64,000 nucleotides of DNA from Owenia fusiformis (taxonomy: Eukaryota; Annelida; Polychaeta; Sabellida; Oweniidae). The stretch covers positions 1-64,000 of the forward strand of contig CAIIXF020000010.1 in assembly GCA_903813345.2 (NCBI GenBank), written 5' to 3'. The notes under the pieces were generated by a model that was given only the letters and a program-made list of their open reading frames with translations, did not search any database and was not told where the DNA came from. The translations under genes and the position numbers were made by a program. Below are positions 1 through 11,891 of this stretch, in pieces; the stretch's first letter is position 1, and every line of letters begins with the position of its first letter.

Positions 1-1317
1 TTTAAACCCCATTTAATGCAAAATTGTCTCCTTCTTTCAACGTTCTATTTAATTGAGTTTTGTATTAAGCGATTAAAGTGTGCTCCTGACCCGGCTACGT
101 ATAGCACAGAGTTTATACTGGCGGATTAGACTAGTTCATTTTTTATATGTGTGTGAAAGCTTTCTCTAATTTGCGTTTTTTTCGTTTAGTACGGTTTTGT
201 TATAATTGCCGAGGTCATATAACCGGGATAAAACAATGATTATCGTTGACTGCCCACACACAAAACATACGTTGAGTGAACAGTGTTATTACAAACAACA
301 GGCTTTAGAATACAAAGCGTAGTGTGATAATAAGCTGCACACTACCACTGCTGCATGTACATATTACTAATTTACTAGGGCTCCCAAAGAGTGGATAGGG
401 AGGTTGTGTTTGTCACTTTTAAATTTTGCATTTCAAAATTGTCATTTTACATGTCATAATTTGTTGGTTTCATTCGTTTAGCCAATCAAAACATTGTAAA
501 ACAATAAATTGTCTGTTACGTACAATCAATTTTGTTCAGTTTTGATTAGTTGTCAGAATAAAGTTACGTTCATCTGAATCCATGTATCAAAACAAAAATC
601 CTATTTTCACTTCAAAATACTTCAGTGAGATGAAGGCTCGGAATTGTCACATGCAATAACTTATTGTCGTATTCGTTATTTTATCTTCTCGATAGTGATA
701 GTCGCACATTTGATGCCAGGTCACCTTGTCGCGTACCTCTTGGGGAACCCCACATTTATGTGTGTACTCATGGAAGTAAATTCCTCGGTGTAGCCGAGAG
801 CCACAAACTTTTCAACAGGTTCGAAATGACCAATTTCTCTCATATATACTCTAAATATTTTATTATTTAGCACCTACAAAGTATTGCTAATAACCATATG
901 TAATTTCAAAAAGGAAACTTATCTGGCTACATATAAATTCAATATCAACACTAGCTGTTCTCTCAACACGTCCTGGCTTACCTTGTGGTGACAAACCCTG
1001 GATTTTCGCTATTTATAGTTTATCAACACCTGGACACATGCGCATTTTATACTTTATCGGGCACTTTAAGCGATTAATACTATATCGTCAGGAAACAAAA
1101 GGGCTGGGACACTCTTATCTGCAATAGGGATGTCAAGTCTCTCTTGCTAAAGTCAATCAGTTAAATCAGTCATCACAAGTGAGAATAATGTTGAAGAGAC
1201 AGCAACCCTGTTTTAGAGATTTCGTTGTGCTGTATTCCAACCATTCACTGAAGCTCAGACCAAAGATTACCTTATTTAAAACCCCATCATACACGATGCC
1301 CATGTCAAGCAGCGTGC
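1..1317. other. AT-rich intergenic DNA, nothing recognised
   Basis: No exon, RNA gene or transposon domain could be recognised. The only open frame above 60 codons (664-870, +) has no family resemblance and no splice or start context, so I treat it as chance. Confidence 0.5.
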
Positions 1318-2247
1318 CTACTAGGCACGCAGTTTGAAACTCTGACAAACTGCGCACATATTTCAAAATGTGAGACGGGGAGGACACGACTCCCTAAAAG
1401 AGCCAAAATACGAAAAATACAAGGTTAGTCTCGTTCTAAAGATAGTACCATTCTGTATGTTTTTCCCGATGTAAACCTAGTTATCTCAATATAAGGGTCT
1501 CAAGTAACTTCTGTGTTCAAAATTTACAGTGTAAAGTTATATCTATGTCTTTTTATCGTCATTTGCCGTTTATTCAGCCATTGTGTCTGTGTATGCTAGA
1601 ATATATAGGATCACTCCATCTGATTAAATCAGCAAAGTTTGTGTTCAAAACGATAATACGCCATAAACGTGATTTAAACATTTTTCTTGTCAAACTGCGC
1701 GCCTATATTCACATGTATTTCCCAAACTGCGTGCCTAATATTTCCAAACTGCTTGCCCATCCAAGCTTGTTTTGTATTACTAGAAAACATAATCGCCATA
1801 CAAGGAACATATGTGTCTAATAGTTGAACCCCATAATTGAAACACCATGAGAGTCCATCCACCAAGATGGTGATCTGAAAATAAAAGTTTTTTTCGTTCC
1901 CAACTTAATTGTCACTTCTATTACATTTTGACTTTCAATATGAAAATCTCATAAAATCTGACGATAAAGCAAAATTGCCAAAGCTACATGAAAAACACCT
2001 ACACGTGCCTCTGTAGAAATTCCAATGATAATATGTAGTTTTAATAGTGTATGCGCACAGTTTGTAATTTCTGGCTAAAATAGGCGCGCAGTTTGTGATT
2101 TCTTTCTTTTTAATCTCCTGATTATCTGTTTTATCTTAAATATTTTGAATGATACATGATAAATGTGTAAGGAATTAAATATAAAACGAGTCTCAAGTAT
2201 TTGTCATTCATGTTTAAAGTGCTAGATCGATTTACGTATAAATTCCC

Positions 2248-2472
2248 ATTTATATCCAAAGAACATGTGTACGTTTTATAGATTTTATTACATAAAATAT
2301 AACATATTACAATTTAACCTTTTTGGCATGGGGAGACGGCTATCTATCGATCAGAGCTTGCGTAATTGTATACCAAAGAAACGATTACGTAATCATGAGA
2401 TAATGTTACGTAATGACAGCGCAAAATCATGATTATGCAACCTTATATAATCATTAATCTTTGGGATAAGAG
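2248..2472 (+). repeat. 225-bp direct repeat, copy 1
   Basis: By eye this block is identical to 2762-2986 (offset 514). The copies flank 289 bp of unrelated, partly GC-rich DNA (2473-2761). This could be a miniature terminal-repeat element, but the ends lack the TG...CA of LTRs and no target duplication is clear, so a recent local duplication is equally likely. Confidence 0.85.
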
Positions 2473-2761
2473 AGACCATAGAGGACCGAGTGCTGAGATA
2501 GATAGCCGCCTCCGAAATCCGGGCCACCCGATACCCCCTATTAAGGGGGCGAAGGGGTGGGGGCGGGTAAGCGTCCGACTTCCTCAAGATGCAAAGCTAA
2601 AACTGTGTAAACCAAACTACTACAGAACAGTTGGTATAGCATTAAGATAAGTTATTGTCCCGGCCTAACTGGATCTGTCAACAGACTTTTAATTGGGCTG
2701 GTAGGACAGACACCGTTCTCTGTGATATAAACCAGATTTAACAAATACTTGTTAAATCACA

Positions 2762-2986
2762 ATTTATATCCAAAGAACATGTGTACGTTTTATAGATTTT
2801 ATTACATAAAATATAACATATTACAATTTAACCTTTTTGGCATGGGGAGACGGCTATCTATCGATCAGAGCTTGCGTAATTGTATACCAAAGAAACGATT
2901 ACGTAATCATGAGATAATGTTACGTAATGACAGCGCAAAATCATGATTATGCAACCTTATATAATCATTAATCTTTGGGATAAGAG
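2762..2986 (+). repeat. 225-bp direct repeat, copy 2
   Basis: Partner of 2248-2472 with no differences that I could see. The near-identity contrasts with the heavy divergence of most other repeats in the window and implies a young duplication or an assembly duplication. Confidence 0.85.
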
Positions 2987-3299
2987 CCCAAAAACAAGTA
3001 TACTTGTGAACGGAGTTTAAATAAAAAGCTCTGTGAACGATAGGATACGCCGTTCCCCAATTCCCATTAAATCAGTGACGAAAATGCCATTAATCTGCTT
3101 ATGTTTTAAAACTTAGATTCATTTGCACATAGTTTTTGCTAGTATTTGCGAGATTCGTATATTCGCCACAGAATGAACGCATTGAACAAGAAAACAATGC
3201 AGGATAAATGTCTTTAAATTACGTTTCAAAATACAGACTCCAACTTAAATGATGCAATGTTCTTAGGCACGCAGTTTGTGATCGAAACAAACTGCGCGC

Positions 3300-4960
3300 C
3301 TAAGTAGGCGCGCAGCTTGACATGGGCACCGTGTCATAGAGGGCGCGTGAAAGATGCAAGACTTTGCCTTGCACACCTTTTTCCCATAACTTAATGAACA
3401 ATTTGTCCCCGTCTACAATGTCAACCGCTTTAAGTATGTCAAGAAATACAAAGTATGTTTTAAGGTTCTTGTCTTTTCTCATGCTACATAAACCTTTGAG
3501 GGCAAAAGTTTGATTTTCCAATCTCAGGTTTTCGAGAGAAGCACCTTGAAGGTCACTAAGAATATTATTATCTTCAAAGTGCAGAGTATTCTTCTCTGTA
3601 AGAGAGGTGAAGATTCCTATACATTTAATTATATTGTAATACCTCTATAATTGTCTAAGAGTTCTGTGTCGCCAGCCTTATGTTTTTGCTGCAGGAGACC
3701 CTTTACCATTCTGACGGAATCTTTTTTTTACTTTTAATCTCAGAAAAAGCTGGAACAGTGAACTATGAAGGGAAAAATCTTTTGATTTTGGTCAATCCCG
3801 ACAGCTTAACCAGTATCAATATCTATGCACAAGTGCCAACGGAAAAGAACCAAAAGTTGTAATGGAACTCAGCAAGAAAAAGCAAACTTTAAGTGCATAC
3901 CAGTCAAGAAAAACAAACCTTATATACCACAAAACCATGAACTAACGTGAAAAGAAACAATGTCTAATACCCCTTTTCCCCCACCATTCAAGAACCGATA
4001 TCACAATCCAAGACCAGAGCACCAAGGAACATTTCATTCATACTGAAGTCATTACAATACATCTTGAAGAAAAAATTAGAAAATGATAGCCAATACTCAT
4101 AACATCAAAAATAGTTGTAGATACAAGTACTCATACAAGATAGAGCATTGAGTCTCAAATGATGTGGGATAGATATAAATCCATTCAAGTCCATAGGCAT
4201 TTCAAAGGGTCAACATCCATTCACAAAAGCCGTCGCCATAATCCATAAAACACAATAATTCACAATGGTCATCAGGAGAAAACTATGGCTGGTTTCGATC
4301 CCTATTTCTCAATCATTAATGCCATAGCCGGGATCCACCTCAAAAGGTGCCAAGTGAAAATATTGTGAGTTCAGCGCCAATGTCACGCTACTTACACAAC
4401 ACGTAAGGTCATCAACGTGAAACGTAAAGTTAAAAAGAGTATTGTCAGAAAATGTAGAACTTGACACTAAAATGCCAAATTGCTCTTTAAGATCAACATG
4501 CATAGTGTTAATATTCATATTAGCTATGCCAGCACCTTTCCAATTATCAACCAGCGTCTGGGAATGAGCTTATGGTCAGTGAAAGTAGCCCGCGGATAGG
4601 ATGGATCTTTAATTTGAATTAGATGACCAGCCCATGCATTGAACATATTTAGAGTTTTCCAGTATGGTTAAGATTTGGATCGCTTCTGCGCATTTTTTGT
4701 TAACATGATTCTGAATATGACGACGTTGCTTAATAGCTTCATGAACTTGCTGCTACGTGTTAAATACATTTCCCATAATTTATTAAGGATATCAGGGTCA
4801 CAAGATTTTGATCTACTCCAATATCTGTGGATACAAAATGCTTGTTTACTGGATCTTATGAGATTCTCAATCTCGTCATCCCAAAATGAGCCCTGGCTCA
4901 AAGATTCTGTATTAGTGCCAATGGTAAGCTAAGCATCCTTAAAGTTGTACTTTAACCAAT
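3300..4960 (-). pseudogene. LINE retrotransposon remnant (linker and reverse transcriptase)
   Basis: On the minus strand three collinear blocks of a non-LTR retrotransposon ORF2 are visible. 4960-4668 encodes the linker after the endonuclease, with SFWDDEIENLI and DPDILNKLW. 4518-4309 looks like the segment just before the RT. 3730-3300 encodes RT fingers and palm, with DTELLDNYRGITI, then QTFALKGL and FVFLDILKAVD (core FxDxxKAFD-type motif, first catalytic Asp present) and LYDTV. Blocks need frame changes and contain stops, and about 450 bp between 4309 and 3745 is unalignable, so the copy is dead. The 3' side stops at the GCGCAG repeat near 3310, before the YxDD motif. I cannot assign the clade; CR1/Jockey-like or RTE-like are possible. 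Confidence 0.85.
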
Positions 4961-5155
4961 TTCAGAATCTCTTATTATCTTGTATTTAGCACAAATAACA
5001 TCCCTTTTGTTATGTTGACCACAAAGCTTGTCATATTTCCCCACACAACACGATTTATTAAGATAAGACTGTCAACCTCTAAAATGTTGTTACTTTAGTG
5101 CACTTTTTGAGGTCACCTGACCATGGCAATTTTAACGTACCGTATGCCAAGTTAA

Positions 5156-5647
5156 TGGAGAGGTTAAGCTACCGTATAAAATCCAGAACGCAACTTAAAC
5201 GTATCAATCGGCCCTATACAAATACATGTAGAGTTCACACATAAATAGCCGTTCAGCTCTAGTGTTTGTTTAGACTACACCATAGCTTGTAATGATTACA
5301 TAGTATGCCATTGATGAAGTTCAATAGCTGGTTTTCTAATACATATTTTAAACGAGCTCGTTTCGTAAGATTATTGGAGTTAAATCATGCGTTACACACA
5401 TCATCTTCTTCAGAAAGAATTATACTTTGCATCGAAATCAAAATTCCAAGGATAGCATTCAACAGACATGAGTATAATGATTCCCGTTGATAGCAACGTG
5501 AAATTTTAAAATCTCCCGTTCTAAACACGCAACTTTGAAGTTGAACGGGTATCTGAAGTAGACTAAAGCGATACAATCCTATGTTGATTAAATGTACTTT
5601 GCGTTTACGTATACGTTTTGAAAAACCGTATTTGCTTAACCTCTCCA
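5156..5647. mobile_element. MITE with TGGAGAGGTTAAGC inverted ends
   Basis: TGGAGAGGTTAAGC at 5156 is mirrored by its reverse complement ending at 5647, and similarity continues inward for about 50 bp on each arm. The same terminus recurs at 26123 and 27165. No coding capacity; probably a non-autonomous DNA transposon. Target duplication not evident. Confidence 0.6.
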
Positions 5648-6512
5648 TTCTGGCATTAAACATCGAAAAATTGTAATTGCAAACTACTACGAAGGCTGAA
5701 CTAAATTAGAAATATACATTAGTTCCATATCCGCACACATTCCAACAGCCAAATGAATATTTTTATTTGATTGAACTTCACAAAACATTCTTGTGGAAAA
5801 AGCACTGCAATATTATTCATTACGTTTACAAGAAATTGATTGAAGTGCATTCGTTAAACCATATATCGATAACTGGAAATGTTAACCCAATAATTATATT
5901 TTTGCCTTACAGCATTACATTTGGGTTCGAGTTTTAATCCTCAAACACTGGCAATGTTTGCTGTTAAATAAATCAAATGCTTTCAATAGCGTTTCGGCTC
6001 AATAGATTCCGCACTAAATTGCAAGTGATATTATCCCCTTCGCAAAATTGATGAGAATAGACTCAATCATGCAATAATTAGCTCAACATAAGAGCGAATA
6101 ACTAAAAGCTTGAGTTTCATTTTTATTTACAAAATCGTATTTCGGGGCAAATTGTTTCAACCACACACGTCATGTCACGTGACGTAAAAATTTCTGCTTT
6201 GAAAATGACATCAGTTTAGCCGCAAAACAGACACATCGTCCCATTATTTCCACATTGTTACAATTGCATTTTAGCTGATATTGAGAAATCAGAGGTTGAA
6301 GTTTAGATCCTCATAACTTTGGAGTAGTAATTCTTAAAAACTTTTTTTCATATAGGTAGTCATGTGCACATGTAGGCCTTGCAGAGCAAAAATCAATGAT
6401 TAACAATAAATAAAACACACCTTTTTCATGGTTTCTTGTTTTGAAATATCAAAATAACCCTCACTTCAATTTTGTAATTGTCTCGTATACCTGTACCATT
6501 ATTCGCTTCCTA
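5648..6512. other. Intergenic DNA, no gene seen
   Basis: No exon or known element was recognised. A 23-bp string around 6238-6260 reappears inverted near 24793-24815, suggesting an unidentified dispersed repeat. Confidence 0.4.
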
Positions 6513-6593
6513 GTCAACTCGTACCCAAGACAATTCGTACCCAAGACAACTCGTACCCAAGACAACTCGTACCCAAGACAACTCGTACCCAAG
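6513..6593 (+). repeat. 16-bp minisatellite, left terminus of the MULE
   Basis: Five tandem copies of CTCGTACCCAAGACAA (one with a TT variant) ending in CAAGTTTAT. The reverse complement of the same unit forms the right terminus at 10432-10465. Confidence 0.9.
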
Positions 6594-6981
6594 TTTATTT
6601 TCAGTACTAGGTGTGCATATTAGGAAAACATATTCAGTCTGTATAATAATGTTTCAATGTTACAATGTAAATCAAATAAGTCTCACTATTTTTTTTTGAA
6701 TTTAGCAGACATTTTTTCTCAAATGGATTGAGCAATTAAATTAGATAAGTGCATTATTAGAGAAAAATAGTTTACTCATTTTGACATTAATCTTATCAGT
6801 AATAGCATTGTGTGAATAAGTACCAAAATAATATAGAGATTTTTAAGCCCAAGTTTTGATAAATCTTTGAAATTCTTTCATCAAGGATAATCATTTGTTA
6901 TTGCTGAAAAGTTTATATCCAACACCTTTTTAATTATTATTGATTAGATTGAAGTGAAAAAGAATTTATAACCAATTGTTT

Positions 6982-7323
6982 AAAGTTCTTTGTTGGATTA
7001 GCATGTCACAAACAACACCTTTTTTCAAGTAAAGGATAAAGAGATGCTGGTAAAAAACAAGGAGATTAAAGGTGAAGATTAACTAATGATGATGTCATAA
7101 TAAAAACAATCATCACTTTAATCACTACAATTGTGTCACATTAAGCAGCATCTAACAATGTGTCATATAAAACAATATTGTTGAAGTTCTTTGTTGGATT
7201 AGCATGTGACAAACAACACCTTTCTCAAGTAAGGGATAAAGAGATGCTGGTAAAAAACAAGGAGATTAAAGGTGAAGATTAACTAATGATGATGTCATAA
7301 TAAAAGCAATCATCACTTTAATC
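6982..7323 (+). repeat. Tandem duplication, period about 200 bp
   Basis: 6982-7123 and about 7183-7323 are about 95% identical over 142 bp. Shorter, more diverged pieces with the shared string CAACACCTTTTTAATT occur on both sides (about 6920 and 7385), so the original array was longer. It lies inside the MULE and is non-coding. Confidence 0.85.
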
Positions 7324-8816
7324 TTCATGTGACACAAATGTTATATCTAAAAAGTTCTTTCATCCCAAGTTTTTAAGATACAACACCTTTTTAATTGGAT
7401 TAGGATTAACTGAATTCTGAGTATAAAGGCTCTAACATTTTACTTCAAATTTAGATTTCTATCTACTGCTCTACTGACAACATTACATGCCACAAAATAT
7501 AACATCTACAATCTACAATGCGTACAGTTCATCCATGCCTGTCGCAGTGGCGTAGGAACAATGTACGCCAAAACGCCAGTGCGTAGTGTTGAAAAGTGAG
7601 AATAAAAAAGACTTTTTAACTTTCCTATGTTCTTTAGTCATATTTTCTCATTGTTTAAATTGTAAAAGTAATCTCGAGCACACTAGCCTAAAGAAATGTT
7701 TTGTGGATACCATATCATTAATGGTCTGTCTGGCAAATATCATTTAACAGATTGAATTCCCTTACCAACATGCTTTATTTCATGAAAATCGAGCCACTAT
7801 TGACTGTTTCGCCAAATATTCGTGAATCGCGTTCTCTTCACGAATTTGAGAGGAAAGCTGTTTTTTTTCAAAAACTACTCGATGAATACCTTTGACATTT
7901 TTTCTGCATTTTCCGTAATGCTTATGCTAACTATGGTATCATATAATTATAATGATGAACCTCTTTAAATTTAGATGTATATTTTTTTTATTCTCCCCTA
8001 CCCCAATTTTTCAATTTCACTATCGATTTATATTCTGTTGCTATGCAAAATCATAGACACGAAATTATAGTTAAGTCAACAATTATCTATTTTCTTACTA
8101 AATCACTAATTGTTATTGGTAGTACTTTTTGAAATATGGATGTTAAAGACAAAAACAACTTGAAAATGCTGATTATTCAATTACACGTCCCATTGATTTC
8201 AGTTCTAGAAAAGCGATAACCTAGTTTTTTTTTCATTTGACAAATAATAGATTCTTGTTTTATAACATTTTTTGGCATCCCCTAAGTCACGTTGACCTCG
8301 ATTTGACCTTTGTGGTGGGTGTATTTATTTGTTTCATTGATCACGAATGCGTTTCTTCATATCAATTGATCAAACTAGTTTCTTTAATCTGTACGTATTG
8401 TATTGCACGGTACACGATGGAATCCGACAATACTATATATCTTCAGATCTTAATTCAATTATTCGAAAATGATTAAAAAATCTCTAATTGTTTTTTGGAA
8501 ATTGGTCGTCTCAATCGTTCGAGATGTTAGCAAAGTGAGAATGATTTGTGTTGAGATTTAAAAGATAGGCTTTCCAAGGTGATTTTAAATGATGAAAATC
8601 ATTCGAACATTTTAAAGCACATTAAAAAGGTATCGGGGATTTAAAGCTTGCATATGAAATCGAAACGCCAACCTACACGTATGACCAATCGCCCATACAA
8701 ATGCATCGCTTAAGTATTTCCGTTCACATTTAGGTTGTGAATATTACAAGCTTGAAATCTCTGTTACCATGAAATGACGTTTTACGAGCATAATATAGGC
8801 GTTTTGATATAGAATA

Positions 8817-9591
8817 TTGACACAATTGTTTCATATTTTTTGGCGGGATTTTTGGCGTAGTGTTGAATTTACACCTTCCTACGCCCCTGTGTCGTGTGGA
8901 GTCAATATACGTCTCAGACAGCAGTACTTGACATGTGTCTCATGTTCTGGATGGCAACATCGGACATGTACAGGTTTCACACAGGGAGAGTACAGAGAAG
9001 GAATAATAGCCTGGAAATGCTCAAGATGTCCTGCTGTAGATCTGGAAGCGATCATAAATACAACTACAAGCACCAGCGTAGGACCCCCTCAAGCAGAGAG
9101 TACTGCATTGGAGTTCATGGATTCTGAATCTTACAGCCAGCCGCCTGTGATGGATCAAATCAGCCTAGCCCAACAAGTGAATGAGGAACACACCTGCAAC
9201 CAACCCGAACTGTCAACTGAGTACAACACAGACATTCCGCGCATAAATGTAACAGACAGTCGTATACACAGCTTCAATATAGAACGCCCTTATGACATCC
9301 CTGATCGATTCACTGAAGATACAGTGCGTGAAGCCACACTTCCAATGGATATAACAGAAGCTAGTGAAGAGCCTCTCTCATATAGAGTGCTGCCTGGTGC
9401 CTTCCAGCGTGGAAACTCACTTCTTTCGGACTCAGATGGATTTCTATACACAAAGAAGAAGTCAAACTCTACATCCACTACCTGGACTTTGAAACTAAGA
9501 TGTGGTGCCATGGTTGTACAGATCTAGACTGGCGATAGATTCTCCAGTGGGCATACACATTCTCACCTTGCCAAGCCTGGTGAGGTGGTGC
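8817..9591 (+). pseudogene. MULE-associated PHD-like and FLYWCH zinc-finger ORF (N-terminal part)
   Basis: The frame reads from 8817 to a stop at 9525-9527 and continues in frame beyond it. Near residues 30-75 there is a PHD-like finger: cysteines around QQYLTCVSC, then GWQHRTC and WKCSRC, with the first Cys of the usual CxxC missing. From about residue 200 a FLYWCH finger follows: SDGFLYTKKK, a Trp and Cys in TWTLKLRC, and after the single in-frame stop the closing His pair in GHTHSH. FLYWCH fingers are known in animal MULE transposases. The stop and the missing catalytic core make it non-functional as a transposase. An internal start such as one closer to the PHD cannot be excluded. Confidence 0.75.
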
Positions 9592-9609
9592 AGGCCAACC
9601 AATCCGAAC

Positions 9610-9883
9610 AAACAATGATGTTGAAGGTTGGCATCGTCGCATGAACTCGAAAGCCGGGCGCACTCAACTCCAGATGTACCTACTGATCCCCCTCTTGCAC
9701 AGAGAGAGTAAGCTGGTGTCCATCAATCGTCGCCTTGTTAAGGATGGGAAACTAAGAAGATACCAGCGCAGAGTATACAAAGCCAGCTCTGGAAAGATCA
9801 TCAAGTACTGGGAGGAATATGAAGCTGGGACCCTTACAACATCCAGATTGCTGAAGAAAATATCCAAGATGATTAAAGTATAA
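9610..9883 (+). pseudogene. MULE transposase C-terminal fragment
   Basis: Frame shifted relative to the FLYWCH ORF, this segment begins with RTNNDVEGWHRRMN, the conserved (N)N-x-x-EGWH motif that follows the DDE domain of FLYWCH-type MULE transposases. It continues with LLIPLLHRES and a basic LRRYQRRVYK stretch, then a stop at 9881-9883. About 350 residues of the usual central transposase domain are absent between 9591 and 9610, pointing to an internal deletion as in non-autonomous MULEs. Confidence 0.75.
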
Positions 9884-9978
9884 TCAGGACTCTAAAATAG
9901 TGGCTGCAAATATACATGTTTTGCGTACTTGTCATTTCTGTCATTGGTGTTCACTAAATTCACTTTACAATTGTGTAC

Positions 9979-10020
9979 TTGAGTATTGTATTGTATTGTA
10001 TTCTACTGTATTGTATTGTA
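9979..10020 (+). repeat. TATTG microsatellite
   Basis: Repeated TGTAT/TATTG pentamers, slightly interrupted, inside the MULE downstream of its transposase fragment. Confidence 0.8.
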
Positions 10021-10431
10021 CCATGTATTGTGTATAATGAATAAAATACATGATATATTGAACTTAATATAATTCTCCATGATTTTGTTATCATTGAACA
10101 ATACTTTCCAATCCCATTTTAAATATATATTCTAATTGCATTTTAGGTTAGGTTAATTAAATAAATAAACATACAAACATGCCACCAATAATTTGAAAAA
10201 TAATTATAACCATAGATCTTTCCTTAAACATAATGAGTCGGTGACCAATATAAAATAATAGTCAATATAACTTAATTTACACTTAATTTTTCAAAGCTCA
10301 AAATGTCACAAAATTATATCTATTTTTTTCCGAAAACTCATCTACAAACTATTCTAAACAGTATAGAACAATTAAAATATGTATATCTATACCAATTCCC
10401 AGTCCAACACTTGATTTAAAACAAAACATAA

Positions 10432-10465
10432 ACTTGGGTACGAGTTGTCTTGGGTACGAGTTGAC
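10432..10465 (-). repeat. 16-bp minisatellite, right terminus of the MULE
   Basis: Two copies of the reverse complement of the 6513-6593 unit, ending in CGAGTTGAC. It closes the inverted-repeat structure of the MULE. Confidence 0.85.
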
Positions 10466-10897
10466 CAGTTACCTATACCCCATTATTCCAGAAGCACTCG
10501 ATGCCGGATACACATTAAACACGTGCTAAAGTTTAGCACGTGTTTGAGATTGATCGAACCCGTGCTTAAGTTTAGCACGTGTTTGAGGTTGATCAAACCC
10601 GTGCTAGAATTTAGCCATGTTTGAGGTTCGATCAAACCCTGGGCCTCAGATCAAACCCGTGTGTGAAGCTCCAAGTGTTCCGGGCTACCCAAGTATTCCG
10701 ACTCCTGCCGAAATATTCTGAATTGACCCAAGTATTCTGGGTTTACTTATTTTAGCAAATACACTCGATATGGTGATTTTTCAATTTCTAATCCAATTTT
10801 AGATTTCTACAGAGATGACTGTTGAAATTAAGTTAATCAAATCACTTATAATGTGGCTGTCTCATGTACAAAAGATTTTCCTTTTTTTATATATAAC

Positions 10898-11776
10898 TAC
10901 ACTCCCCTCTATAAGTTTGGCAACCTTAGCTCCCCCATTGAACTACGTGTTAAAGCCTCTTTAGGTTTGAATTTTTATTTACTTAACCGGCGATGAGATA
11001 ACTTATAATATTAATGGAAACGTAACTTGACCTTATTTTCAATACCTCCAAAATTTCTCAATTTTTTCCTCAATTAGAATAGGTCGAAAATTGATGATAA
11101 ATTTAATGAATTTTTGAAAATCGTCATTCCCATGTAATTCAATGGGAAATGGAGGGTTCGGGCAAATCAGAAATCAGGATATATTTTCAGTAAAAGATTC
11201 AGCAAAAAAAAATTATATAGAAAATTGAATTGTCTAACTTTTTTGTACACTAAGTGTTTAGTTTATTTGATGAATACTAAAGTTACAGCGCTTCAAAGTC
11301 ATTTTTGAAAATAATTTTCGCCTCCTGAGTTATTTCAATGGGAAAGGTTTTTTGAAAAACTATTTTGACTTTAAAGCCCTATAACTTTGTTGAACCTGAA
11401 GAAACATATCAATTTTTTGTTAAATAAAGTTAACACTAATTCAATTGCCTGCCTTATTCGTATTTTTTTGCAAGGACTCGGATGGATGGATATTCTGTCA
11501 TATGACTTGCGGCAAACCTATCATTTCCCATTGGTTAACATGGGAATGTCGATTTTCAAAATTCATCAAATTTATCATCAATTTTCAACTTATTGTAATT
11601 GAGGGAAAAAATTGAGAAAATGTTGAGGTATTGGAAATAAAGTCAAATTACGTTTCCGTTAATAGTATAAGTATTTTCATGGTAGGTTAAGTAAATAAAA
11701 ATTCAAAGGTAAAGAGGCTTTTAACACGTAGTTCAATGGGGGAGCTAATGTTGCCTAACTTATGGAGGGGAGTGTA
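10898..11776. mobile_element. Long-hairpin MITE, TACACTCCCCTC ends
   Basis: Arms 10898-11150 and 11526-11776 are near-perfect inverted repeats (about 250 bp each, roughly 90%). The outer ends TACACTCCCCTC and GAGGGGAGTGTA match exactly. The 375-bp loop has no coding sequence. A TA target duplication is possible (Tc1/mariner-like) but not proven. Related sequence (CCCATGTAATCGAATGGGAA) occurs near 34995. Confidence 0.85.
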
Positions 11777-11891
11777 ACAGGGCACCCATTGAGGAGTGTC
11801 AAATCCCCGGGTGTTCGACCTTTGCACCATGGAACACTCCTGAGCAATAGGATATTTGGACAGAATATATCGATATATGTAGACTGGGTCT

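Larger units (their letters stand above)
1318..3320. repeat. Cluster of the inverted AGGCACGCAGTTTG motif
   Basis: The 15-mer TAGGCACGCAGTTTG or close variants occurs about nine times in both orientations: 1322-1336, 1346-1358 (inverted), 1691-1705 (inverted), 1723-1737 (inverted), 1745-1758 (inverted, degenerate), 2050-2063, 2080-2095, 3264-3278, 3288-3302 (inverted) and 3305-3320. The pair 3264-3302 forms a 15-bp-arm hairpin with a 9-nt loop. Flanking sequence at 2050-2120 is matched again near 48345-48440, and the hairpin at 48729-48767, so this is a dispersed element rather than a local accident. Family unknown; a decayed DNA transposon with repeated subterminal motifs is my inference. 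Confidence 0.6.
6513..10465. mobile_element. Mutator-like element with minisatellite terminal inverted repeats
   Basis: Both ends consist of a 16-bp tandem unit (CTCGTACCCAAGACAA) in opposite orientation: five units at 6513-6593 and two at 10432-10465, each ending in GTCAACTCG outward and CAAGTTTAT inward. Inside lie remnants of a Mutator-type (MULE) transposase gene: a PHD-like finger, a FLYWCH finger and the transposase C-terminus, with the DDE domain deleted. Pairing of the coding remnant with the inverted ends is inference but the orientation fits. A 9-10 bp MULE target duplication is not obvious; instead the flanks at 6489-6504 and 10471-10488 share an imperfect 16-18 bp direct repeat. 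Confidence 0.65.
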
